64,000 bases of DNA from M3007 sp965249785 (GTDB lineage: Bacteria; Bacteroidota; Bacteroidia; Chitinophagales; Saprospiraceae), in the NCBI GenBank assembly GCA_965249785.1, contig CBDFMU010000026.1, positions 124,001 to 188,000 of the forward strand. Reading direction: 5' to 3'. The translations under genes and the position numbers were made by a program. Shown here one piece after another: positions 34,055-43,886 of the stretch; the first letter of the stretch is position 1; each line of letters starts with the position of its first letter. Under the pieces are notes generated by a model. The model searched no databases and was not told the origin of the DNA. It worked only from the letters and a program-made list of their open reading frames with translations.

Positions 34055-36619
34055 CTACTCTTTTTCTACGGTTTCTTCTTCGATTATGTTTCCGAAGAAA
34101 ATAGCGTTGGCAAACAGGCGATTGGTTCCGTACCAAAACGCCCGAAAATTGGGATCGCCCGCAAAACCGATGATCCGGCCCTTGCCAATACCGCCCACAA
34201 TTATGGCCGCCGAACGCGCTACCAACGACTTCTGTTTGGGATGAATGTACCCGGCCAGCAAAGGTTGTTCGGTGAAAATCGCAGGGGCCGCGTAGGGATT
34301 TTTCGGCGTAGCCACAAAAAGCGTATCGCCTAAAAACATCGCCAATTTCGACCGCTCGTAGCCGTAGCAAAGCGGATGCGTCAAATCCAGTTCTGCCTCA
34401 AAAATGCTCCCTGGCATCCGTAGCGCACTGCGGTTTTCGTCCAGTCCATCATATTGCATTCGAGTGGATAATGATGTTGCGGAGGCTTGGCGAAATTCAA
34501 TATTCAATAGTCCAACTCCTTTTAACCAGCGCAATGCATTGCCGAGGCCGATAATGGTGCCGCCATCCGTCACAAATTGCTTCAACCGATCGACAGATAG
34601 ACTGGAAAATCTGCCTTCCGGCAAAATGATGGTATTGTAGCGGGAGAGGTTTACGTTAACAAAATGGCTGCTTTCGACCATCGTCACAGGCATACCGTAG
34701 CGCGTATCGAGCAAATGCCACACTTCGCCCGCCGATTCCGGATTGACACCGGAACCAGTTAACATCAGCACTTTGGGTGTTCGCAGAGGCCGAAAAGACT
34801 CGCTACCAAAGTCGGGGCCGTCGGTCATGTGGCCGTTATAAATGGGATAAACGGGCAATTTAGTGACATAACCATTCATAACCTGCATCAAATCCATTGA
34901 CGTAAGCGGTTGATTTTCAGACAAAACGACTACGCTTCCGGCGACAAAACGCTGATTTTCAATTTCAAAAGGCTTGGTCGCTACCTTCACGCGCAGCCCT
35001 TTGTTTTCCAGTTCCGCCAATATCTGCGGCAGTTCATAACCCACCGCATTCAGTACATAAGCATAGGCGGGTTGACTAAAAATGGCAGGCGCGTAACGCG
35101 AAGTAAGACCAATTCCCTCCTGCGAATTGACCCAGCGCGCGTTGAAATCTTTGTCCAGCACAGGCGACCAGGCCACACCGAAAGCGTCCGGCAGCGTCCA
35201 GGCTGAAATGTCGTAAAAGATGCTGTCGCGAAAAGTCGTTGGCCGTTCAAAAATGGCCCGCACCAGTCGGTATTGGGGCTGTTCGCAAGGCACCCAAAAG
35301 GCATTGAGGGCGTAGAAAGTTTGCCCGTTGACCACTGCGTTTTCCTGCACATTTTTTACCGTAATATGATTGCGTAGCAAAACATTCAGTAATTCTCGGC
35401 CCGGCAAATCACGATTATCGGCAAATAAATAGCCTTTTACGGCGTCTTTCCGCGCTTCTTCCAACGCCGTTTTATAGAAATCGCGGAGGTATTCATTCAG
35501 TTCCACCCGCATATCACCGATGGCCTGCAAAGTAGAAAGCGACGTAAACACCTGATTACGAATAGTATACGGAAAAGTCAATAGCCCATTATCCGTTTCC
35601 TGAACGCTCCCCCGGCTGCTGGCTTGTTCAAACAAAATGCCCATACAGCCCTGCGCATCGGGGTAGGTCGAGCCTTTGCCATAGTAGAAGTCGTCGTAGT
35701 TTTCGCCGGTAAAAAAAGACACGTTGTGCGACGAAAGGATTTTGGCGTGGTATTGTCCGATTTTGGCGGTCAATTCCTGATTGCGGAGCGGCGTAATAGG
35801 ATTCACGCGACTCGGCACGCCCGGCTGAAAAAAGAAGGTCGAATTGCTGCCCATTTCATGATGATCGGTCAGCACATTCGGATGCCAGTCCTGAAAAATG
35901 GCGATACGGCCCGGCGTTTCCGGTTGTTGCGCCACCAGCCAGTCGCGATTTAAGTCAAAAAAATAGTGGTTGTAACGTCCGCGTGGCCAGGGTTCATTGA
36001 ATTCATCGGCGACTGGATCGGGCGAAGGATTTTGACTGTGGCGGCTATTTACCCAGGTCGAAAAGCGTTGCATCCCATCGGGATTGAAGCAGGGATCGAA
36101 GAGGATGATGGTGTTTTGCAGTAGTTTCTGCACTTCCGGCGTTTGTGCCGCCGCCAAATAATAGGCCACCAACAATGCCGCGTTGCTGCCGCTGGCTTCG
36201 TTGCCGTGGATGGAATAACCCATGTAATTCACGGCGGGCAAATTTTTTAAATCCACTAAACTACTGCTGTCAGGATTGACCAGCCGACTGCGGGTGGCTT
36301 TGATTTGTGCCAAATGCGTCTGATTTTCTTTGGCCGTAATCGTCAAGCAAAGCAGAGGCCGCTGCTCGCAGGTGCGCCCGTATTCTTGTATGCTGATGCG
36401 GTCGCTCACTCGCTCCAACTCACGCAGGTAGCCAACGAGTTGGTCGTGGGTGACGTACCAAGTACCGACTTCGTAGCCCAAATAACTGGCTGGGGTGGGA
36501 ATGGCAGGGTCGTAAGCCACATCCGGCAAATAATAATGCAAATCCGGTTTTTCCTGAGCGAACAACTTGAACGGACAGGTAAACAGCATGGCCAAACAGC
36601 CCAGCCGGAATAGAAACAT
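34055..36619 (-). CDS. M14-family zinc carboxypeptidase
   Basis: An 854-residue exported metallopeptidase, starting at ATG 36619 with a signal peptide (MFLFRLGCLAMLFTCPFKLF then AQ). The M14 site is clear: YSIHGNEASGSNAALLVAYY provides zinc His and Glu, DPCFNPDGMQRF the substrate region, LTDHHEMGSNSTFFFQPG the third zinc His, and GILFEQASSRG the catalytic Glu. Behind about residue 420 lies a long C-terminal region with a GATase-like or ThuA-like segment (RYNTIILPEGRFSSLSVDRL). Probably a periplasmic peptidase in nutrient uptake. ATG 36658 would add 13 unlikely residues. Confidence 0.88.
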   Translation of the reverse strand: MFLFRLGCLAMLFTCPFKLFAQEKPDLHYYLPDVAYDPAIPTPASYLGYEVGTWYVTHDQLVGYLRELERVSDRISIQEYGRTCEQRPLLCLTITAKENQTHLAQIKATRSRLVNPDSSSLVDLKNLPAVNYMGYSIHGNEASGSNAALLVAYYLAAAQTPEVQKLLQNTIILFDPCFNPDGMQRFSTWVNSRHSQNPSPDPVADEFNEPWPRGRYNHYFFDLNRDWLVAQQPETPGRIAIFQDWHPNVLTDHHEMGSNSTFFFQPGVPSRVNPITPLRNQELTAKIGQYHAKILSSHNVSFFTGENYDDFYYGKGSTYPDAQGCMGILFEQASSRGSVQETDNGLLTFPYTIRNQVFTSLSTLQAIGDMRVELNEYLRDFYKTALEEARKDAVKGYLFADNRDLPGRELLNVLLRNHITVKNVQENAVVNGQTFYALNAFWVPCEQPQYRLVRAIFERPTTFRDSIFYDISAWTLPDAFGVAWSPVLDKDFNARWVNSQEGIGLTSRYAPAIFSQPAYAYVLNAVGYELPQILAELENKGLRVKVATKPFEIENQRFVAGSVVVLSENQPLTSMDLMQVMNGYVTKLPVYPIYNGHMTDGPDFGSESFRPLRTPKVLMLTGSGVNPESAGEVWHLLDTRYGMPVTMVESSHFVNVNLSRYNTIILPEGRFSSLSVDRLKQFVTDGGTIIGLGNALRWLKGVGLLNIEFRQASATSLSTRMQYDGLDENRSALRMPGSIFEAELDLTHPLCYGYERSKLAMFLGDTLFVATPKNPYAAPAIFTEQPLLAGYIHPKQKSLVARSAAIIVGGIGKGRIIGFAGDPNFRAFWYGTNRLFANAIFFGNIIEEETVEKE

Positions 36620-36758
36620 GATGCGCGAATTTTTGGGGAAAATACGAAGGAACCCCACCCCTAACCCCTCCCCAGAAAGGGAGGGAGACCTGATCGCAGT
36701 GGTTTCTATTGATTTTCAACATGTTAGGGAAATATATTTTTGTTCTAAAACTATTTTA

Positions 36759-37916
36759 CTACTTTACTGATCTCCCTTTCCATTCAAATTTCTTGAAAAA
36801 CAAACTCGCTGTGCCCACTCCGGCAATATAAAGGGTGTGCAAAACAAACGACGGCCAAAACCAGCGCAGCAAATCAGTGCGCCCAAAATAGCGGCACATC
36901 ATGCGCAAAAACAGATAATCCGCTGTGGCTTTGACGGCCAATTGAAAGAGTAAAATGGGCCAGATAAACGGCAGGAATGGTAGGGAAATCACATTGAAAA
37001 TAATACTCCAACAATAGAAAAAGACGGAGGCCAACGCCAATCGCACCGGCCATTCGGGAAGCGCGGCGTTTTTGGTGCCCCAACGCAAACGCTGTTGCAG
37101 GAAAGATCGCCAGTCGGGTTTGGCTTCGGTGAAAACGGTCGCGGCTTTATTTTTCAGGAAAAAAACGCCGTCTGGATAGTGCGCGGCCACTTTTTGAATC
37201 AGGAACATATCGTCGCCGGAAGCGTGGTTGTTATTTCCAGAAAAACCATTCATCTCCAGAAAAACCTTTTTGCGATAGGCCAGATTTGCGCCGTTGCCCA
37301 TGCGCTGAAATTTGTACTGAATGCCCGCACCAGTAATGCCCATAAGCCCCAGAAAATCAAGGGTTTGAAAACGTTGTAGCAAATTTTTATCACGATGAAA
37401 AACTACGGGTGCGGTCAATAACTGCACTGATTTTGGAGCCAGTTCAAACACCGAAGCAATCATGCGTAGCCAGTCGGGGCCAACTACACAATCGGCATCG
37501 GTAGTGACGATGATGTCGCCTTTGGCCTGTTGAATAGCCACTTCGAGAGCCTTTTTCTTGTACGCACCGCTTTGTTCTTCGTCGGTGAGAAAGTCTGCCA
37601 ATTTCAACAGGCGTACCGCTGGAAAACGGACGGCAAAACCAAGTACAATTTGAGCCGTACTATCCTCCGAATGGTCGTCTACTACGATGATTTCCAGCAG
37701 ATTAAGCGGATATTTGCCGCCCAGAATTCCTTCCAGGCAAGGCCCGATATTTTCGGCTTCATTGCGGGCGGGAATGATGACTGTGATAGCAGTCGCGGGC
37801 GTAAAATCGGCAGGTATTTTCCATTCTGGCAGGGCCAGCCAGCCGCGACCGTATATGAACATAAGGCCTGCATAGGCCATTGCCAGCAAAATGGAGATAA
37901 TCATAAGGGTGAGCAT
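36759..37916 (-). CDS. Membrane glycosyltransferase, family 2
   Basis: A processive-type GT2 enzyme. ATG 37916 gives MLTLMIISILLAMAYAGLMF as a first membrane helix (ATG 37964, 16 residues upstream, is also possible). The catalytic domain has ITVIIPARNEAENI, IIVVDDHSEDST, the DxD motif TTDADC, SGDDMFLIQK and the acceptor motif QQRLRW. Three or four C-terminal helices (VFFYCWSIIFNVISLPFLP) anchor it. It transfers a sugar from a nucleotide donor to a lipid or growing polysaccharide at the inner membrane. The substrate is unknown. Confidence 0.87.
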   Translation of the reverse strand: MLTLMIISILLAMAYAGLMFIYGRGWLALPEWKIPADFTPATAITVIIPARNEAENIGPCLEGILGGKYPLNLLEIIVVDDHSEDSTAQIVLGFAVRFPAVRLLKLADFLTDEEQSGAYKKKALEVAIQQAKGDIIVTTDADCVVGPDWLRMIASVFELAPKSVQLLTAPVVFHRDKNLLQRFQTLDFLGLMGITGAGIQYKFQRMGNGANLAYRKKVFLEMNGFSGNNNHASGDDMFLIQKVAAHYPDGVFFLKNKAATVFTEAKPDWRSFLQQRLRWGTKNAALPEWPVRLALASVFFYCWSIIFNVISLPFLPFIWPILLFQLAVKATADYLFLRMMCRYFGRTDLLRWFWPSFVLHTLYIAGVGTASLFFKKFEWKGRSVK

Positions 37917-38051
37917 GGCCCGAAAAATGCGACGATCGCCCGCTATTCCCGCATTTTTGACCATAAAATATTTTTTCGGCCTTTCTTGACTACTTTTGTT
38001 GTTTCAAAATAAAAAGTTTGGAATATCGGTTCTTGCTGGTTTCTACCACCC

Positions 38052-38085
38052 CATTAGCACATTGACCACATTAGCACATTAATTG
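38052..38085 (+). repeat. Direct repeat in the leader of the PBP gene
   Basis: CATTAGCACATT occurs twice, separated by GACCA, directly before ATG 38087. It is another short repeat in place of a ribosome-binding site. Confidence 0.4.
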
Positions 38086-38086
38086 T

Positions 38087-40744
38087 ATGGAGCCACAGCG
38101 CCTGATTTCCCTGAAAGCCAACTTGCAACAACAACGCACCTCGACCTACGACCGCATCATTCGCTGGACCTGGCGAATTATTGTGTTGGGGTTGGTTGCC
38201 CTGGCGGTTATTTTTGTATCCATCAATTTCATGGCCATCCCTTCTTTCCGCGAATTGGAAGATCCCAACTCGGCGTTGGCCAGCGAGGTATTGGCCAGTA
38301 ATAATGAAGTATTGGGCCGATATTTCACCGAAAACCGGGTGCCAGTGCCTTATGAAGACCTCAGTCCTAATTTAGTGAATGCCTTAGTTGCTAACGAGGA
38401 CGTGCGCTTTTGGGAACACTGTGGCATAGATGCGCGGGCCGTGGGCCGGGTCATTGTGCGCACCCTGCTGCTCAGCGACCAGAGTTCGGGGGGCGGTTCC
38501 ACGATTACGCAGCAGTTGGCCAAAATGCTCTATTCCGACCGCGATTTTCGAGGGATGGGAAGGGTGCAAAAAACCATGAAACTGTTCTACATGAAACTGC
38601 GGGAGTGGATTACCGCTGTGAAACTGGAACGCAGTTACACCAAGGAGGAAATCCTGGCGATGTACCTCAATCAGTTCAATTTCATCAATAATGCCTATGG
38701 TGTACACGCTGCTGCCGAGGTATATTTTGGCAAAAACCAATCAGAACTAAAAGTAGAGGAAGCCGCTACGCTGATCGGTATGCTGCAAAACCCTTCCTAT
38801 TTCAATCCTGTGCGCTTTCCCGAACGCTGCATTCGCCGTCGCTGGACAGTGCTGTCACAAATGCGGAAAAACGGTTATTTGAGCGAAGCACAGTTTGACC
38901 AATATAAAGTCAAACCGTTGGATATGAGCAAGTTCACGCGGGTGAATTTCACCGACGACAAAGCACCGTACCTGTGTTCGGAGTTGAAAAAAGATGTAAA
39001 TCGTATTCTGGAAGCCGAAGAAGCGCGTCGCCCGGATGGGTCGAAATACAATATTTACAAGGACGGCCTGAAAATCTACACCACGATCGACCCCATTTTC
39101 CAACAGCACGCCGAGGAGGCCATGCAGGAACAGATGCGCAAGTTGCAAAGCCGTTTTTTTACCGTCTGGAAAGGTCGCGATCCGTGGAGCTATCGTGGTA
39201 GCAAGACCAAACCGGAGGAAATCGAAGACCGCAAAGAACGACTGGAAGATCTCCTGCGCGATGGCGACCGCTACCAGGCTTTGCGCCCAAAATACCTCGA
39301 TGCGCTAACCGAACAAATACAGACGAAGTATAATTTTGACCTGCGCGATGCTGATATTTCAAGAATGCTGAAAGAGGAAAAAGTGCCAGGCTCTACTTCT
39401 AAACTATTGGCTGTCAAGTGGATTACCGTGGAACAAGCTGCTGCTTACCGAAAAATAATGGGTGGTCGCGAGTGGCCGGAAATTAAAAAACAATATGCAG
39501 CCCTGCAAGTAGCCATCCGTAGACAATACGATGTAAAGACCAAAATGAAGGTCTTTACCTGGAACAGTCCGCGTTTTGAAAAAGACACGATTATGTCGCC
39601 GATGGATAGCCTGCGCTACCATCGAATGTTTTTGCAGACTGGTCTATTGGCAGTGGATCCGACCAACAGCGAAATAAAAGCCTGGGTCGGGGGCATCAAT
39701 TTCAAATGGTTCCAGTATGATCATATTCGCACCGATCGGCAGGTAGGTTCTACATTTAAACCTTTCGTGTACGCTACGGCTATTGCGCAGCAAGGAATTA
39801 GCCCTTGTTTTGAGGTCTACGATCAGGCAGTGACCATACCCGCTCATTATCAGAACTTCAATCTGCATACCGACTGGACACCCAGCGATGCCACTGGGCA
39901 CTACTCTGGTGCCCGGATGACCCTGAAAGAAGCCCTCAAAAATTCGGTCAACTCGGTCAGTGTTTACCTCATGAAACAAATGGGCGACGTACAGCCAGTC
40001 ATCGGCTTGTGCAACAATATGGGTATTGATTCCACGAAACACCGCATTCCCAGTGCTCCCTCCATTTGTCTGGGGGCCGCCGATCTGACGATTATGGAAA
40101 TGACAGGCGCCTACACCACTTTTGCCAACAAAGGAATGTATGGTCAACCGTTTGTGATTCGCAAGATTGAAGACAAGAATGGGCGAGTTTTGTATCGCTC
40201 GGCACCCGACGAACGGGTGGCTCTGCCGCAAAATGTGACCTACGTAATGACCCAAATGCTCAAATACAACGTACAGGGCGCGCCCGGCATTAATTCGTTG
40301 AAAAGCGACATTGGTGGTAAAACAGGTACGACTAATGATTTCACCGATGGTTGGTTCATGGGCATTACCCCCCGACTGGTGGTCGGCACCTGGGTGGGTG
40401 GAGAAGATCGCTGGATCCGCTTTTTAAGCATTGGCGATGGTCAGGGCGCTAGAATGGCCCGTCCTATTTGTGCTTCTTTCATCGGACGATTAGAGAAAGA
40501 TCCAAAATCGGGCTACGATTTCAACGCCAAATTTACGCGCCCGGCCGGCGATCTCGGTATAGAAATCAATTGTGCAGCCTACCAAAATGGCCCTCGCCCG
40601 ACGGGTGCGAATGATGAGGAGTTCGCGCCAGATATTTACAACGATCAGGCTCCGACCGACGAAGAGAGCGTACCTGCAACCCCTAAACCCGGCGATAAAA
40701 AAACGCCCGCCAAGAAGCCGGATGATGGCTTTGAAAACCAATAA
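38087..40744 (+). CDS. mrcA: Class A penicillin-binding protein (PBP1A type)
   Basis: At 885 residues this is a bifunctional peptidoglycan glycosyltransferase and transpeptidase. A membrane anchor lies at about 25-48 (RIIVLGLVALAVIFVSINFM). The GT51 domain has EDVRFWEHCGID with the catalytic Glu, GGGSTITQQLAKML and KLERSYTKEEILAMYLNQ. The transpeptidase has GSTFKPF (catalytic Ser), SVN and KTGTTNDFTDGWFMG. A charged, proline-rich tail ends the protein (TPKPGDKKTPAKKPDDG). Length and motifs are complete. The preceding GT2 gene is divergent. Confidence 0.95.
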   Translation: MEPQRLISLKANLQQQRTSTYDRIIRWTWRIIVLGLVALAVIFVSINFMAIPSFRELEDPNSALASEVLASNNEVLGRYFTENRVPVPYEDLSPNLVNALVANEDVRFWEHCGIDARAVGRVIVRTLLLSDQSSGGGSTITQQLAKMLYSDRDFRGMGRVQKTMKLFYMKLREWITAVKLERSYTKEEILAMYLNQFNFINNAYGVHAAAEVYFGKNQSELKVEEAATLIGMLQNPSYFNPVRFPERCIRRRWTVLSQMRKNGYLSEAQFDQYKVKPLDMSKFTRVNFTDDKAPYLCSELKKDVNRILEAEEARRPDGSKYNIYKDGLKIYTTIDPIFQQHAEEAMQEQMRKLQSRFFTVWKGRDPWSYRGSKTKPEEIEDRKERLEDLLRDGDRYQALRPKYLDALTEQIQTKYNFDLRDADISRMLKEEKVPGSTSKLLAVKWITVEQAAAYRKIMGGREWPEIKKQYAALQVAIRRQYDVKTKMKVFTWNSPRFEKDTIMSPMDSLRYHRMFLQTGLLAVDPTNSEIKAWVGGINFKWFQYDHIRTDRQVGSTFKPFVYATAIAQQGISPCFEVYDQAVTIPAHYQNFNLHTDWTPSDATGHYSGARMTLKEALKNSVNSVSVYLMKQMGDVQPVIGLCNNMGIDSTKHRIPSAPSICLGAADLTIMEMTGAYTTFANKGMYGQPFVIRKIEDKNGRVLYRSAPDERVALPQNVTYVMTQMLKYNVQGAPGINSLKSDIGGKTGTTNDFTDGWFMGITPRLVVGTWVGGEDRWIRFLSIGDGQGARMARPICASFIGRLEKDPKSGYDFNAKFTRPAGDLGIEINCAAYQNGPRPTGANDEEFAPDIYNDQAPTDEESVPATPKPGDKKTPAKKPDDGFENQ

Positions 40745-41060
40745 ACAATAACAAAAGGGCAAGCAAAACAAAGCGCAATTTGCAAAAAGCAATTGGGCCA
40801 ATGGCGAAGCGTGCGGCATTGTAAATTGCTCTTTCCCCTTCCTTATAGCGGACGTAGCGTACAGGGAGTTCAAAAATCGCCTTACCTTTGCCGCCGTTCT
40901 TGGCAATCCTACGCCACTATCCGTGTGTTTATTTTTTACGAAAAAAACATACAACACATTTGTGAGACTTTGGAGGTCTCATAAATGTGGCTTAATATTT
41001 TGAAAATCAATTTTTTAGATTTTCTCTAACCAATAACTACTCATCTCTTATCACAACATT
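40745..41060. other. 316-bp gap before glgP with a hairpin
   Basis: No gene seen. The first half is a low-complexity stretch of GCAAA/GCAATT words resembling the one at 23475-23600. A 35-bp inverted repeat follows at 40955-40989 and an AT-rich leader precedes glgP. Confidence 0.5.
40955..40989. repeat. REP-like palindrome CACATTTGTGAGAC
   Basis: CACATTTGTGAGAC pairs with GTCTCATAAATGTG (one G-T pair) around TTTGGAG. It could end the PBP transcript, although it lies 210 bp behind that stop. Confidence 0.6.
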
Positions 41061-43622
41061 ATGGTTGGGAATCTGACGCAAAACGGCGCCAAACTCAAAC
41101 GCATTTTTATTGAACCTAAATTGCCGGAAGGCTTGGCGCTACTCACGGAGCTGGCGCATAATCTCTGGTGGTCGTGGCATCACGATGCCATTGATCTGTT
41201 CAAAAGTATTGACGCAGAAAAATTTGAGGCAGTCAATTTCAATCCTGTCGCCCTGCTAGACGAACTCAACATCGAGAAGGCGCAGGAACTGCTTGATCGC
41301 CCGGATTTCGTCGTCCGTATGAAGCGTATTTACGGCGAATTTCAGGACTATATGCACAACGCGCCGACCAAAACTGCCCCGCAGGTTGGTTATTTCTGCA
41401 TGGAATATGGCCTGCACCAAAGTATGCGCTTGTATTCCGGCGGCCTTGGCGTGCTGGCCGGCGACTATCTCAAAGAAATCAGCGACCGTAATATTAACCT
41501 CGTCGCGGTCGGTTTGCTCTATCGTTACGGTTATTTCCAGCAGGCCCTTTCATTGCACGGCGAACAAATTCACCTGACGGAGGCGGCAAAATTTACTCAA
41601 CTACCGCTCCAGCCCGTCCGCGACGCGCAGGGCGAGTGGATCAAAATCCACCTCAATCTGGCAGGTCGCACCGTATGGGCTAAAGTCTGGGTGCTCCCTG
41701 TAGGCCGCGTATCGTTATACCTTCTCGATACCGATATTGACGACAATCGCTGGGAAGATCGCAGCATCACGCACCAACTGTATGGTGGCGACAATGAAAA
41801 CCGCCTTCGACAGGAATTGCTGCTGGGAATAGGGGGTATGCGTGCGTTGAAAGCCATCGGCCTGGACCCCGATTTATTCCATCTAAATGAAGGCCATGCC
41901 TCGTTCCTCGGGTTGGAACGCTTGCGCAACTTCATGAAAGACAAGGCGATGACTTACCCGCAGGCGCTGGAAGTAGTACGTTCTACGCAGCTATTTACGA
42001 CACATACGCCAGTGCCAGCTGGTCACGATACCTTCTCGGAAGCTTTGCTCCGCGAATACTTATACGAGTACACCTACGCGCTTGATCTGCCCTGGGAAGA
42101 CTTAATGGCCCTTGGTCGTGTAGACGGTAAAAATGCCACCGAGCTCTTTAATGTAAGCAACCTGGCTATTCGTACTTCCCAGGAAGTGAATGGCGTGAGT
42201 CGCTTGCACGGCGAGGTGAGCCAGAAGATGTTCAATGAGCTGTACCCCGATTATAACTATGCGGAAAGCCATATTGGTTACGTGACCAATTGCATCCACT
42301 TTCCTACCTGGGTTGCCCGCGAATGGCTCGATCTATACACAGCGCATTTTGGCGACGAATTTTGGAAAGACCAGACCAACCACCAGATTTGGGGAAAAAT
42401 TCACGAAGTGCCGGGCACCAAAATCATGGAAATCCGCCGCTTGCTGAAAAAACGGTTGCTCGACTGGGTACGCCACACCTTGCAGGAAGACCTGACGCGC
42501 CGGGGCGAAAACCCACGCAGCACTTTTGAGATCATCAATTCGCTGCGCGATGACGCATTGGTGATTGGTTTTGCCCGCCGTTTTGCGACTTACAAACGTG
42601 CTACGCTGTTGTTTACCAATGAGAAACGATTGTCGGAAATTGTGAATAATTCGACTCGTCCGGTAGTCTTTCTTTTCGCCGGCAAAGCCCATCCTGCGGA
42701 CAAAGCCGGTCAGGAATTTATTCGCCTGATCCACCACACCACTAAAAATCCGCTGTTCAAGGGGAAAGTTATTTTCCTGGAAAATTACAGCATGGAAATG
42801 GCCAAACTGCTCGTGCAAGGCGTGGACATCTGGCTAAACAATCCAACTCGCCCCAAAGAAGCCAGCGGAACTTCCGGCATGAAAGCCGTGATAAATGGCG
42901 TAATGAATTTTTCGGTGCTCGATGGCTGGTGGTGTGAAGGCTATCGGCCCGGTGCAGGTTGGGCATTGCCGCTAAAAGATACGTTCATGGACGCGGGTTT
43001 GCAAAACGAACTGGATGCCGAGACGATCTATAATATTCTGGAAAATGACATTGTGCCGTCTTATTACGAGCAAGACCAAGATGGCGTGAGCGAACGCTGG
43101 GTGAGCCATATCAAAAATACTATCGCTGATATTGCCCCCGATTTTGTGATGAAACGGATGGTAGACGACTACCAGGCGCGCTTCTATTCTAAACTCTGGC
43201 AACGCAGCCAACGCCTGAAAAAGGATGATTATAAACTGGCCCACGAATTAGTGGATTGGAAAGCCCGCATCCGGCGCGCCTGGGAAGCTATTGAGCTGAC
43301 GGAACTGGAAGCACCCGATACTTTTAATCGCTCTTTGCCGCTGGGCGAACATTTCAAGGCTTCGGTTACGTTGCATATTCAGGATTTGTCGGCCCAGGAT
43401 TTAGGCGTAGAAGTAGTTTTTTACCGTCGCCAATCCGAGACTACGCTGGAGCTAATTGCAGCTTATCCTTTAGAGCTGAAGAAGCAGGAAGAGGCCCTGG
43501 CGACTTATGCTTGCGATATTCAGCCGCAAAAGGCAGGCGTGTTTGAGTACGGTTTCCGGCTATATCCCCGCCATCCATTGTTGGCACACCGGCAGGATTT
43601 TGGATTGGTGCGCTGGCTGTGA
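41061..43622 (+). CDS. glgP: Alpha-glucan (glycogen) phosphorylase
   Basis: This 853-residue GT35 phosphorylase releases glucose 1-phosphate from glycogen or maltodextrin using PLP. The N-terminal DUF3417 domain (LTELAHNLWWSWHHDAIDLF) marks the short bacterial type. GYFCMEYGLHQSMRLYSGGL and HLNEGHASFLGLERL are catalytic-site segments, RFATYKRATLLFTN binds phosphate, and EASGTSGMKAVINGVMNFSV includes the PLP lysine. The last 120 residues form an extra beta domain (FKASVTLHIQDLSAQDLGVE). No other glycogen gene is adjacent. Confidence 0.93.
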   Translation: MVGNLTQNGAKLKRIFIEPKLPEGLALLTELAHNLWWSWHHDAIDLFKSIDAEKFEAVNFNPVALLDELNIEKAQELLDRPDFVVRMKRIYGEFQDYMHNAPTKTAPQVGYFCMEYGLHQSMRLYSGGLGVLAGDYLKEISDRNINLVAVGLLYRYGYFQQALSLHGEQIHLTEAAKFTQLPLQPVRDAQGEWIKIHLNLAGRTVWAKVWVLPVGRVSLYLLDTDIDDNRWEDRSITHQLYGGDNENRLRQELLLGIGGMRALKAIGLDPDLFHLNEGHASFLGLERLRNFMKDKAMTYPQALEVVRSTQLFTTHTPVPAGHDTFSEALLREYLYEYTYALDLPWEDLMALGRVDGKNATELFNVSNLAIRTSQEVNGVSRLHGEVSQKMFNELYPDYNYAESHIGYVTNCIHFPTWVAREWLDLYTAHFGDEFWKDQTNHQIWGKIHEVPGTKIMEIRRLLKKRLLDWVRHTLQEDLTRRGENPRSTFEIINSLRDDALVIGFARRFATYKRATLLFTNEKRLSEIVNNSTRPVVFLFAGKAHPADKAGQEFIRLIHHTTKNPLFKGKVIFLENYSMEMAKLLVQGVDIWLNNPTRPKEASGTSGMKAVINGVMNFSVLDGWWCEGYRPGAGWALPLKDTFMDAGLQNELDAETIYNILENDIVPSYYEQDQDGVSERWVSHIKNTIADIAPDFVMKRMVDDYQARFYSKLWQRSQRLKKDDYKLAHELVDWKARIRRAWEAIELTELEAPDTFNRSLPLGEHFKASVTLHIQDLSAQDLGVEVVFYRRQSETTLELIAAYPLELKKQEEALATYACDIQPQKAGVFEYGFRLYPRHPLLAHRQDFGLVRWL

Positions 43623-43701
43623 GTTTAAAAGTCGAGCAGGGTCGAAAGTGTGGAGACTGTTGAGAAATAAATTGCAGCATGCCCTTTTAGAACACCTCTC
43701 G

Positions 43702-43789
43702 TTTGTCATTCTGGCGGAAACTGTACGCACTACGGAATGCCTCGTGGCTTATACTGTATAGGTGGACGGGTTCCCGCCAGGATGATAAA
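43702..43789. repeat. TGTCATTCTGGCGG inverted-repeat element 3
   Basis: TTTGTCATTCTGGCGGAAAC at the left and GGTTCCCGCCAGGATGATAA at the right are imperfect complements. It lies between the convergent glgP and serine hydrolase genes. Confidence 0.65.
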
Positions 43790-43886
43790 AACATAGCGTA
43801 TATAGGCTGCACGAGACTTGGCAGTGGACGAGCGATGATCAATCGCGGGGGAACTTCGGTGGTGGAGGAAGTTTGAAATAAGCGTT